Source: JAKFEW01 sp036675505 (lineage in GTDB: Bacteria > Cyanobacteriota > Sericytochromatia > S15B-MN24 > JAQBPE01). Taken from it: DNA of 64,000 nt. Location of the stretch: assembly GCA_036675505.1 (NCBI GenBank), contig JAKFEW010000061.1, positions 62,001 through 126,000 on the forward strand. The letters run 5' to 3'. Position numbers and translations under genes: made by a program. Below the pieces are notes generated by a model. It did not search any database and was not told the origin of the DNA. It worked only from the letters and a program-made list of their open reading frames with translations. The first letter of the stretch is position 1; each line of letters begins with the position of its first letter. Positions 51,301 to 63,300 of this stretch are shown piece after piece.

Positions 51301-54300
51301 GGCGGCCGTGGTCTTGCCGTCGGTCGGGTCGGCGCCGGTGTCGCTGGCTGAAGTGAGGCCCGCGAAGGTGGGCGTGGCGGGCGCCGTGGCGTCCACCACG
51401 AGGGTGGTCACCGGGGAGCCGGGGCTGGCGTTGCCGGCGCCGTCGAGCGCCACGGCCGAAATCGCATGGCTGCCCGCGGCCAGGTTCGCTGCAGGCGTGA
51501 AGGTCCAGGTGCCGCCGGCGCCCGTGGTGGTGGTGCCGAGCGAGACGGCGCCGTCAAAGACCTGGATCGTGGTGCCGGCGTCGGCGGTGCCCGTGATGGC
51601 GGGCTTCAGCGTCTTGGTGACTTCGTCGGTCGCGGACTCGCCCGTGTCGGTCGCCGCGGTCAGCCCGCTGATGACGGGGGCGCTCGGCGCGCCGGTGTCG
51701 ATCGTGACGGTCTTGGCCGCCGAGGCCACGGTCGTGTTGCCGGCCACGTCCATCGCCGTGACGGTGAGGGGGTGAGCCCCCAGCGTGAGATCCGCCGCCG
51801 GCGTGAAGCTCCAGGCGCCGGTCGGATCGGCGATCGCCGAGCCGATCTGCACGCCGCCGTCGAAGACCCGCACGGTCGCGCCCGCCTCGGTGGTGCCGGT
51901 CAGCGTCGGCGTGGCGTCGCTCGTCACGCCGTCGGTCGCGCTGGTGCCGGTGTCGCTCGCCGCCGCGAGCGCGGGGGCCGCCGGCGTGGCCGGGGCCGAC
52001 GTGTCGATCTGGGCGGTGAAGGCCGCCGAGGCGGGGCCCGTGTTGCCGGCGAGGTCCACGGCCTCGGCCGTGATCGACTTCGTGCCCGTGGTCAGCGCGG
52101 TCGTGGGCGTGTAGGTCCAGACCCCGGTCGGGTCGGCGGTCGTGGTGCCGAGCAACGTGCCGCCCGCGAGCACCCGGACCGTGGCGCCCGCTTCGGCCGT
52201 GCCGATGACGGTCGGGGTCGCGTCGCTGGTGATGCCGTCGATCGAGGAGGCCCCCAAATCGGACGTGGCGGTCAGGCCGGTGATCACGGGGGCCGCGGGC
52301 AGGCCCGTGTCCACCACGAGCGTCTTGATCACCGAAGCGACGCTCGTGTTGCCGGCGGCGTCGGCCGCCGTGGCGGTGATGTCGTGCGAGCCCTGGGCGA
52401 GGTCGGCGGTCGGCGTGAAGGTCCAGGCCCCGGCGGCCGACGCGGCGACGGTGCCGAGCACAGTGGGGGTGGGTGGGGAGCTGTCATACACGGTCACGGT
52501 GGCGCTGGCCTCAGCCGTGCCGGTGATGACCGGGCGCAGCGTCTTGGTGATGCCGTCCGAGGTGCTCGCGCCGGTGTCGGTCGCGGCCGTGATGCCCGTG
52601 ATGACCGGGCTTGCGAGCGCGGCGTCGATCGTGATGGTCTTGCTCGCGGACGCCAGGCTGGTGTTGCCGGCTGTGTCGCCGGCCTTGGCCGTGATGGTGT
52701 GGGCGCCTGTCGCGAGCGCCGTGGCGGGGGTGAACGACCAGGCCGTGGTGCTGGTGGTGGTCGTGCCGATCAGCACGCCGCCGTCGTAGATCTCGACCTT
52801 GGTGCCGGCCGCGGCCGCCGTCAACGTGCCCGCAATCGTGGGCGTGGCGTTGCGCGTCAGGCCGTCGGTGGTGGAGGTGCCGGTGTCGGTCGCGGCGGTC
52901 AGGCCGGTGACGGTCGGCGACGCCGGGGTCGAGGTGTCTACGGTGACGGTCTTCGCGGTCGAGGCCAGGCTGGTGGAGCCTGCGAGGTCGGTCGCGGTCG
53001 CGGTGATCGTGTGGGCGGCGGCGGTGAGCGCCGTCGTCGGCGTGAAGCTCCAGTCGCCCGAGCTGTCGGCGGTGGCGGTGCCGATCTGGGTCGCGCCGTC
53101 GAGGATCTTGATCGCGGCGCCGGCCTCGGCGGTGCCGACGATCGTCGGCTTGGTGTTCTTCGTGATCGCGTCGGTGGTGGAGGTGCCGGTGTCGGTCGCG
53201 GCGGTCAGGCCGGTCACCACCGGCTTCGCGGGCGCCGTCGCGTCGATCGTGACGATCTTCGGCGAGGACGGCGCGCTGCTATTGCCGGCCGTGTCGACTG
53301 CCTTGGCCGTGATCGTGTGGACGGTGGCCGTCAGGGCGGCGACGGGCGTGTAGGTCCAGGCGCCGGTGGTGGCGTTCGCGGTCACCTGGCCGAGCTTCGT
53401 GGCGCTGTCGTAGACCTCGACGATCACGCCCGGATCGGCCGTGCCGGTGATCGCGGGCGTGGTGTCGCTCGTGACGCGATCCGTGCTCGAGCTGCCGCTG
53501 TCGGAGGTGGCGACCAGGCCCGTGATCACCGGCACGGCGGGTGCCGCTGTGTCGATCACGATCGCCTCGCTGCCGGCCAGCGAGGTCGCGGCGGCGAGCG
53601 CAGGCAAGGTCAGGACGGCGTTCACGCCCGAGACGCTCTCGATCGTGGCGCCGTTCAGCGCCAGCGAGCTCGTCGCCACGTAGTTGAGGTCCGTCGACGT
53701 GTCGCCGGTCTGCACGGCGTAGCTGAACGTGAGGGTGGTCGTGCCGGTGCCGCCTGTATAGATGGCCTTGCGATCGGTGGCGCCGGTCTCGAGGGTGAGG
53801 GTCGGGACGCCGGTCGCCACGTCGACGTTGACCTTCTCGCTGAACACCACGCTGATGGTCACGGTGTCGCCGACCGTCTGCACGCCGGAGGCCGTGGAGT
53901 TGACGCCCGTGACGGTGGGGGCGGTGCTCTCGATCTTGATGGCCTTGGCCGCCGAGGTGACGGTGTTGCCGGCGAGGTCGCTCGCGACCGCCGTGATGCT
54001 GTGGCTGCCCGCGGCGAGCACGGCGGTCGGGGTGTAGGACCAGTCGCCCGCGCCGTTGGCGGTGGCGGTGCCGAGCACGGTCGCGCCGTCCTTCACCTGG
54101 ATCGTGGCGCCGGCCGACGCGGTGCCGACGATCGTCGGCTTGGTGTTCGAGGTGGTGCCGTCGGTCGAGGAGTTGCCGGTGTCGGTCGCGCCGGTCAGCC
54201 CGAGCACCGAGGCGACCAGGGTGAGATCGTTGATCGTGATGGTCTTGCTGGTGGAGGCCGCGCTGGTGTTGTCGGCCGTGTCGACGGCGCGCGCCGTGAT

Positions 54301-57300
54301 CGTGTGGACGCCGTTCGCGAGCGCGGCGGTCGGCGTGTAGGTCCACGAACCGTCCGCGGCCGACGTGGTCGAGCCGAGCAAGGTGATGCCCGCGTACACC
54401 TCGACCTTCGTGCTGGCGGCAGCGGTGCCCGTGAAGGTGGGCGTGGGGTCGCTCGTGATGCGATCGGTGGTGCTGGTGCCGAGGTCGGTGGCGGCGGTGA
54501 TGCCGGTCAGCGTGGGGGTCGCGGGCGCCACCGCGTCGATGTTGATGACCTTGCCCGCCGATGCCACGCTGACGTTGCCGGCGGCGTCCTCGACGGTGGC
54601 CGTGATCGTGTGGTCGCCGGCAGCGAGCGACGTGCTCGGCGTGAATTTCCAGGTCGTGCCGGTGGCCTTGACTGTGCCGAGCGTCGTCGCGCCGTCCTTG
54701 ACCGTGACGACGCCGCTCGAAGCATTCGCGGGCAAGGTTCCCGAGATTTCGGGGGACTGGTCGGCGGTGATCTGATCGGCGGTCGAGCCCGTGTTGGAGG
54801 TCGAAACGAGCCCGGTGACGGTAGGCGCGCTGATCTGGGTGTCGATCGTGATGCTCTTGGCGGCCGAGGCGGTGCCCGCGCCGATCTTGGCGGTGATCGA
54901 TTTGATGCCGTCGGTCAAGCTGGTCGCGAACGTGAAGGTCCAGTTGCCCGAGGCACTGGCGACGGCGGTGCCTTGCGAGACGCCGGCGACCAGCACGGTG
55001 ACGGTCGCGTTGGCCGTCGCGACGCCCTGGATGATCGGCGTGGGGTCGTTGGTCGCGTCGTCGGGGTCGATCGTGCCGCCGCTGCCCTGGACGCCCATCA
55101 CGACGGGCACCGCGGGGATCGTGCCGCCGAGCACGATGTTGGTCTGGCCGGCGAGCGAGCTCGCGCTGCCGACGGCCGGCAGCGTCAGCGTGGCCGCGGT
55201 GCCGGCGGCGTTCGTGATCGTGCCGCTGTTGAGGGCGAGCGAGGTGGTCGCGACGTAGTCGAGCGAGGCGCTCGTGTCGCCGCCGTTCACGTCGTAGGCG
55301 AAGGTCAGGATGGTCGTGCCCGAGCCGGACACGTAGGACGCCTTGCGGTCGGTCGTGCCCGTTTCGAGCTGGATCGTCGGCACGCCGTTCGTGGTGTCGA
55401 CGTAGACCGCTTCCGAGAACGTGACCGTGACGTTGATGGCGGTGCCCGGGTTGACGGTGGTGTTCGGCGTGCCCTTCACCACCGTCACCGTCGCCGCCGT
55501 GTTGTCGATGGTGATCGTCTTGGTCGCCGAGTTCACCGTGCCGCCGCCCACGTCCGTGTCGCGCGCCTTGAACGTGTAGGTGCCGGCCGCGAGCGCCGCG
55601 GTCGTGAAGGTCCAGTTGCCGGTGCTATTGACCGTCGCCGTGCCGAGCACGGTCGAGGCGCCCTGGATGATCTCGAGCACCGAGCCGGCCTGGCCGGTGC
55701 CGGCCAGCGTGGGCGTGACGTCGGTGGTGATGCCGTCGGTGCGGCTGAAACCGGTATCCGTCGCGGGCGTGAGGCCATCGAGCACGGGCGTCGATGGTAC
55801 CTTGCCGATCGTGAAGCCGTAGGCCGTCGAGGCCGCGCTCGTGTTGCCGGCCGTATCGACGGCCTTGGCCGTGATGCTGTGCGTGCCGTCGGGCAGTGCG
55901 GCGGTCGGCGTGAAGGTCCAGGCGCCTGCGGCGCTCGCCGTGACGCTGCCCAACAGGTTGCCGCTCTGGTAGATCTGGACGGTCGCGTTGGCCTCCGACG
56001 TGCCCGCGATCGTGGGCGTCGTGTCCGTGGTGAGGCCGTCGCTGGTCGAGGTGCCGGTGTCGCTCGTGGCGATGATGCCGGTGATGACGGGCGCCGTGGG
56101 TGCTGTCGTGTCGATCACCACCGTCTTCGAAAGCGAGGCCGCGCTGGTGTTGCCGGCGCCATCCGTGAAGACCGCCGTGAAGACGTGGCTGGTCGCGGTG
56201 AGCGCCGTGGTCGGCCGGAAGCTCCAGGCGCCCGTCGCGTCCGCGGTGGTGGTGCCGATCGCCGTCACCGCGTCGCGCACCGTGACGGTGCTGTTCGCCT
56301 CGGCCGTGCCGACGAGCACCGGCCGGGTATCGGTGGTGGTGAGGTCGGTCGAGGACTTGCCGGTGTCCGAGACGGACGTGAGCCCGGTGATCACGGGCGT
56401 CGTCTGGGTCGTGTCGATCACCACCGTGTCGGGCGGCGAGGCCACGCTGGCGTTGCCGGCGACGTCGATCGCCTTGGCGGTGATGGTGTGCGAGCCGGCG
56501 GTGAGCGTCGGCGAGGTGTACGTCCAGGCGCCCGTCGTGGCGTCGGCGGTGGTGGTGCCCTTGAGCGTCGCGCCGTCGTAGACCTGGACGGTCGCGCCCT
56601 TCTCGGCCGTGCCCATGATGTCCGGTGTGACGTCGCTCGTGATGCCGTCGGTCGACGACGCGCCGGTGTCGGTGGCCGCGGTGAGGCCGGTGATCGTCGG
56701 CGCGCCGGGGGCCGTCACGTCGATCGTGACAGGCAGGGCGACCGAGGCGGTTCCCAGGTTGCCGGCCGCGTCCGTGGCCTTGGCCGTGATGCTGCGCGCG
56801 GTGCCGGCCGTGAGGGCCGAGCTCAGCACGAGCGTCCAGGCGCCCGTCCCGGAAGCCAGCGTGGTGCCGAGCGAGGTGGTGCCGTCGAAGACCTCGACCG
56901 TCGCGTTCGCTTCGGCGGTGCCACTGATCGACGGCGTGGGGTCGTTGGTAATCTCGTCGGTGGTGCTCGTGCCCGTGTCGGTCGCGGCCGTCAGGCCGGT
57001 CACGACCGCCGCGGCTGGCGCCACGACGTCGACGACGACCGACTTGGCCGCACTGGCGGCGCTCGTGCCGCCGGCGGTGTCCACGGCGCGCGCGGTGATG
57101 GGATGCGTGCCCGCGGCGAGCGAGGCGGCGAACGTCCAGGCGCCCGCCGAATCGGCCGTCACCTCCGCAATCTGCACGCCGCCGTCGAGGATCTGAACCT
57201 TCACGCCCGCCTCGGCGGTGCCGACCAGCGTTTGGTTCGTGTTCTTGGTGGTGAGGTCGGTGTCGCTGCGGCCGCTGTCGGTGGCGGCCGTAAGGCCGGT

Positions 57301-60300
57301 GAAGACGGGCACCGCCGGGGTCGCGGGATCGATCGTGATGACCTTGGCCATCGACGTCGCGCTCGTGTTGCCGGCGAGATCCGTGGCCGCCGCCGTGATG
57401 GCGTGGGCACCGGTCGCGAGGGCGGTCGTCGGCGTGAAGGTCCAGGCGCCGCCGACGGCCACGGTGGTGGAGCCGAGCGTGTTCGCGCCGTCGTAGACCG
57501 TCACGGTGGTGCCGGCCTCGCCGGTGCCCGTGATCGCCGGCATGGTGATGCTGGTGATGCCGTCGTTGGTCACGACGCCGGTGTCGGTGGCGGTGGTCAG
57601 GCCGCTCACGACCGGCACGGCGGGCGTGCCCGTATCGATCTTCACGGTCTTGGCCGCCGAGGCCGCGAGGCTCGCGTTGCCGGCCGCGTCGACGGCCTTC
57701 ACGGTGATGACGTGGTCGCCGTCCGTCCAGGCGGTGGGAGACGTGTAGCGCCAGGCGCCGGCCCCGTCGGCCGCGGTGGTGCCGATCAGCACGCCGCCGT
57801 CGTAGACCTCGATGAGCGCGTTGTTTTCGGCGGTGCCGGCGAGCGTCGGGGTGGCGTCCCTGGTGATGCCGTCGGTCGCCAGCGAGCCGCTGTCCGAGGC
57901 CGCGATCACGCCCGTCAGGGTCGGCGTGCCGGGGCGCACGGCGTCGACGTTGAAAAGCTTGCCGGCCGATGCGGCGCTGAGGTTGCCAGCCGCGTCGGTC
58001 GCCTTGGCCGTGAAGGTGTGGGCGCCTGCCGTCAGCGCGGCGGTCGGCGTGATCGACCAGACGCCGCTGGCGTCGGCGGTAGCCGTGCCGCGCAGGGTCG
58101 CGCCCTCGAAGAGCTGGACGGTCGTGCCGGCCTCGGCCGTGCCGACGATCGTCGGCGTCGTGGTGTTGGTCTTGCCGTCGTCGCTGTGGGCGCCGGTGTC
58201 GGCCGTGCCGAGGCCGGTGATCACCGGGGCCGCGGGGGCGGTGGGGTCGATCGCGATCGCCCGCGCCACCGAGGTGGCGCTGAGGTTGCCGGCCGCATCC
58301 GCCGCGCGGGCCGTGAGGCTGTGGGAGCCCGCCGCGAGCGGCGAGGCGGGGGTGAGGGTCCAGGTGCCGCCGGCGCCCACGGTCGCCGTGCCGAGCGCGG
58401 TGCCGTTGTCGAACACGGTCACGACCGAGCCGACCTCGCCCGTGCCGTTGATCGCCGGCGAGAGGGCGCTCGTGATGCCATCGGTGTTCGAGGTGCCCGA
58501 GTCGTTGGCGGCGGCGAGCCCGGTCACCGTCGGCGTGGCCGGCGGCGTCACGTCGACGGTGACCGTCGCCGCGGCGGAAACGGCGCTCGCGTTGCCGGCG
58601 ACGTCGACGGCCTGGGCCGTGAGCGTGTGAGGGCCTGCCGTCAGGGGCACGGCCAGAGTCCAGACGCCGCCTGCATCGGCGGTGGCGGTGCCGAGCAGGG
58701 TCGCACTCTCGAGCACGCGCACGGTGGCGCCGGCCTCGGCCGTGCCGGTGAGCGTCGGCGTGTCCTGGCCCGTGAGGCCGTCGGCCGAGCTCGTGCCGGT
58801 ATCGGTGGCGGCGGTCAGGCCACCGATGGTGGGGGTGGCCGGCGCGCCCGCGTCGATCGAGACGGTGACGCCGGCGGACTCCGCGCCGGCGCTGCCGGTC
58901 GCGTCCGTGGCGATCGCCGTGACGCCATGCGCGCCCGCGGTGAGGTCGCTCGCCGGCGTGAAGGTCCAGCGGCCGGTCGTGTCGGCGGTGGCGGTGCCGA
59001 TCGCGACCCCGCCGTCGCGGATCGACAGGGTCGCGCCGGGCTCCGCCGTGCCCGTCAGGGTCGGCCGGAGCGTGCTCGTGACGCGATCCGCGTCGCTGCC
59101 GCCGGTGTCGGTCGCCGCGGTCAGGCCCTCGATCACGGGCGCGCCCGGCGCCGCCGGGTCGATCGTGATGTTGCGGACCGTGGAGGGGGCGCTGGCGTTG
59201 CCGGCCGGATCGAGGGCGACGGCCGTGATCGGGTGGACGCCCGCCGCGAGCGCGGTGCCGGGGGTGAAGGTCCAGGTGGCGACGGTGGCCACGGTCTCGC
59301 CGAGCAGGGTGTCGCCGTCGTAAATCTTGATCGTGGAGCCGACCACGGCCGTGCCCGTGAGGGTGGGCGCGGTGTTGGTGGTGCGGCCATCCGCGCTGCT
59401 CGAGCCTGTGTCGGTGGCCGCGGTCAGGCCCGAGACGACCGGCGCGGCCGGCGCCGTGAGGTCGATGGTGACGGCGAGCGCGGCCGAGGCCACGCCTGGG
59501 TTGCCGGCGACGTCCGTCGCGGTGGCCGTGATGGAATGGACGGCGGCGCTGAGGGCCGTGGTGGGCGTGAAGGTCCAGTTGCCGGATGCGTCGGCGATCG
59601 CCGAGCCGAGCGCCGTCGCGCCGTCAAACACGCGAACGGTGGTGCCCGCTTCGGCCGTGCCGACGACCGTCGGCGTAGCGACGCGCGTGATGCCGTCGGT
59701 GGCGGACGAGCCGGTGTCGGAAGCCGCCACGAGGCCGGTGATGGTCGGCGCGCCGGGCGCGGCGCTGTCGATCGAAACGGTGACGGCCGCCGAGGACGCG
59801 CTCGGGTTGCCGGCGAGGTCGGCCGCGGCGGCCGTGATGACGTGGGCACCCGCTGCCAGCGGGGCGGCGGGCGTGAGCGACCAGCCGCCGGCGGCATCGG
59901 CCGTGACGGTGCCGAGCAACGTGGCGCCGTCGAACACGCGCACGGCAGTGCCGGGCTCGGCCGAGCCGACGATGCGCGGGGAAGCGAGCGAAGTGGCCTC
60001 GTCGCTCGCGTCGGCGCCTGTGTCGTCGCCGGGGGCGAGGCCGATCACCACGGGCGCCACGGGCACCACGCTGTCGACCTGGACCACCACCGAGGAGGTG
60101 ACCGCGCTGGGGTTGCCGGCCAGATCCGCTGCCCGCACGACCAGCGGGTAGCGGCCGTCAGCGAGCGCGGCCGCGGGCGTGAAGGACCAGTTGCCGAGCG
60201 CGTCCGCGGCGGTGGTGCCGAGGAGGGTTGTGCCTGCCCAGACCTCGATCGTGGCGCCGGCCTCGGCCGTGCCCGCGAGGGTCGGCGTGGGATCGCTCGT

Positions 60301-63300
60301 GACGCCATCGGTGGCCGAGGCCCCGGTGTCCGAGCCCGCCGCCAGGCCGACGCCGCCCGGCGTCGCCGTGGCGGTGGCGTCGATCGTGATCGTGACGGCC
60401 GCCGAGGTCGGGCTGGCGTTGCCGACCAGGTCCGTATAGGTCGCGGTGAGCACGTGCGGGCCCGCGGCGAGCGCGGCTGCCGGCGTGAAGGCCCAGTTGC
60501 CGTCGCCGTCCGCCACGGTCTGGCCGAGCAGCGCGGCGCCGTCGAAGATGCGCACCGCGCTGTCGGGCTCGGCCGTGCCGACGATCGTCGGCCGGGCGTT
60601 GCTGGTCTGTTCGTCGCTGGCGGACGGTCCGGTGTCGGTGCCGGCCGTCAGGCCCGTGATCGTGGGGGCGCCCGAGATCGAGGAATCGATGCGCACCACG
60701 CGCACGGCCGAGGCCGCGCTCACGTTGCCAGCGGGGTCGGTGGCGGTGGCGGTCAGGTTGTGGGCGCCCTCGGCGAGCGGGGTCGCGCCCGGGACCGGCA
60801 GCGACCACGAGCCGGCGGCGTCGGCCACCACCGTGCCGAGCACGCTGGCGCCATCCAGGACGCGCACGGTGGCGAAGGGCTCCGCGTTGCCCACGATGAT
60901 CGGCGCGGGCACGCCCGTCACGCCGTCGGCGTCGTTGACGCCGCTGTCGGTGGCGGGGGTGAGGCCCGCGATCGCCGGCGCGACCGGCGCCACTGTGTCG
61001 ACGCCGACGGTGACGGGCGCCGCGGTGGCGCTGGTGTTGCCGGCCGCGTCGGTGGCGATCGCGGTGAGGCCATGGCTGCCCGCGGCCAGCGGGGCCGTCG
61101 GCGTGAAGGTCCAGTTGCCGGCCGCGTCGGCCGTGGTCGTGCCGAGCGAGGTGGCGCCGTCGAACACCTCGACGGCGGCCAGCGCCTCGGCGGTGCCGCG
61201 AATCTCCGGCGTCGTCGCGCTCGTGAGGCCGTCGGTGGCCGACACGCCCGTGTCCGACGTCGCAGCCAGCCCGGCAACGACAGGGGCCGCGGGCCCCGCG
61301 TCATCGATGAAGATGTTCAACGGCGCGGAAGGCGCGCCGAGGTTGCCCACGGGGTCCGTCGCTTGGGCCGTCAGGGCATGCGCGCCCGCCGCGAGCGCGT
61401 CGGGCACGGTGAAGGTCCAATCACCGTTGGCGTCGGCGGCGGTCGAGCCGAGCGCCGTCGCCCCGTCGCTCACCGTCACGGTGGCGAAGGGCGCCGCGGT
61501 GCCGACGATGTCGGGGCGCACGCGACGGGTGACGCCGTCGGTCGCGCTAGCGCCCGAGTCGCTGTCGGGCGTGAGTCCGCTGATCACCGGCGCGCCGGGC
61601 GGGGCGGTCACGAGCACGAGGGTGGTCGTCGCCGAGGGGCCGCTCGCGTTGCCGGCCTGGTCGATAGCCGACGCCACGAGCGACTGGGGGCCCGCCGACA
61701 GCGTGATCGGCGTGGACCAGGTGCCGGCCGCGTCGGCCGTGGTGGTGGCGACGAGCGTGCCGCCGTTGAGGACGCGGACCGTCACGCCCGGCTCGGCGGT
61801 GCCGCGAAGGACCGGGGCCGCGACGTTGGTGATGCCGTCGCTCGCCGACACGCCGGTATCGGTCGCGGGCGTCAGGCCTGCGATCACGGGCGCGGCCGGC
61901 CCGGTGGGGTCCACGCTGACGGCGAAGGCCGGCGCGGTGGCGCTCAGGTTGCCGGCCGCGTCGGACGCGATCGTCGTGAGCGAATGGAGCCCTGTGGCGA
62001 GCGGGGCGGCGGGCGTGAAGGCCCAGGTGCCGTCGGGCGCGACGGTCGTCGTGCCGAGCGAGACGGTGTCGTCGAAGACTTCGATGGTGGCGGCCGGCGT
62101 GCCGGTGCCGACCAGGGTGGGCGTGGCGTTCGCGGTGACGCCGTCGCCCGCGGCGCCGGTGTCGGAGGCGGCCTGCAGCGCCACGGCGCCCGGCGCGCCA
62201 GGCGGCGTGAGATCGACCTCCACGGCCAGCGCGGCGGTCGCGGGGCTGGCGTTGCCGGCGGCATCGCGCGATCGCGCCGAGAGCCCATGGGCGCCGACCG
62301 CGAGCGCGCTGGCGGGGGTGAAGCGCCAGTCGCCGCCGGCGTCCGCGACGGTGGTCCCGATCAGGGTTGCGCCGTCATACACCTCGATCATGGCGCCGGG
62401 GTCCGCGGTGCCGACGACGACCGGGCGCACGTCGCGGGTCTCGCCGTCGGTCGCCGAAGCACCTGTGTCGGTCGTGGCATCGAGGCCCGCGATCGCCGGC
62501 GTGCCGGGCGTCGCCGTGTCGATGGCGAGCGCGAGCGGCGCCGAGACGGGCCCCGCGTTGCCCGCGGCGTCGCGCGCGACCGCCGTGATGCTGTGCGGAC
62601 CATCCGCGAGTGCGGCGCCCGGTGTGAAACGCCAGAGGCCGTCCGCGCCGGCCACCACGGTGCCGAGCGAGGTGGCGCCGTCGAAGAGCTCGACCGTCGC
62701 GCCCGGCTCCGCGCCGCCCACCAGCTCGGGCGCGGCCTGCGAGGTGACGCCGTCGCTCAGGCTGGCGCCTGTGTCGTCCGCCGGGGCGAGGCCGAAGATG
62801 GCGGCCTGGTCCGGTGCGGCCTGATCGAGCTGGATCGTGGTCGGGGCGGCGCTCCAGGCCTGGTTGCCGGCCGCATCGACGGCGCGCACCGAGATGGCAT
62901 GCGTGCCCGCGGCGAGCGGCGCGCCGAGCGCCAGCGACCAGTTGCCGAGCCCATCCGCGGTCACGGAGCCCAGCGAAATGCCGCCGTCATAGACCTCGAC
63001 CGCGGCGTTCGCCTCGGCGACGCCGACGATCGTGGGCGTCGCCACGCTGGTGATGCCGTCGCTCAGGCTGGCGCCACTGTCGGTGCCGGCCGTGAGGCCG
63101 GTGACGATCGGCGAGCCGGGCGGCACGGCGTCGATCGAGACGGCCAGGCCGCCGGACGCCGGGCTGGCGTTGCCCAACGCATTCACGGCGCGCGCCGTGA
63201 AGGTGCGATCGCCCACCGAAAGGGCGTCGACAGGGGTGAAGGACCAGTTGCCGCCCGCGTCTGCGCGCGTCGTGCCGATCCGCAGCGCGCCGTCATAGAG

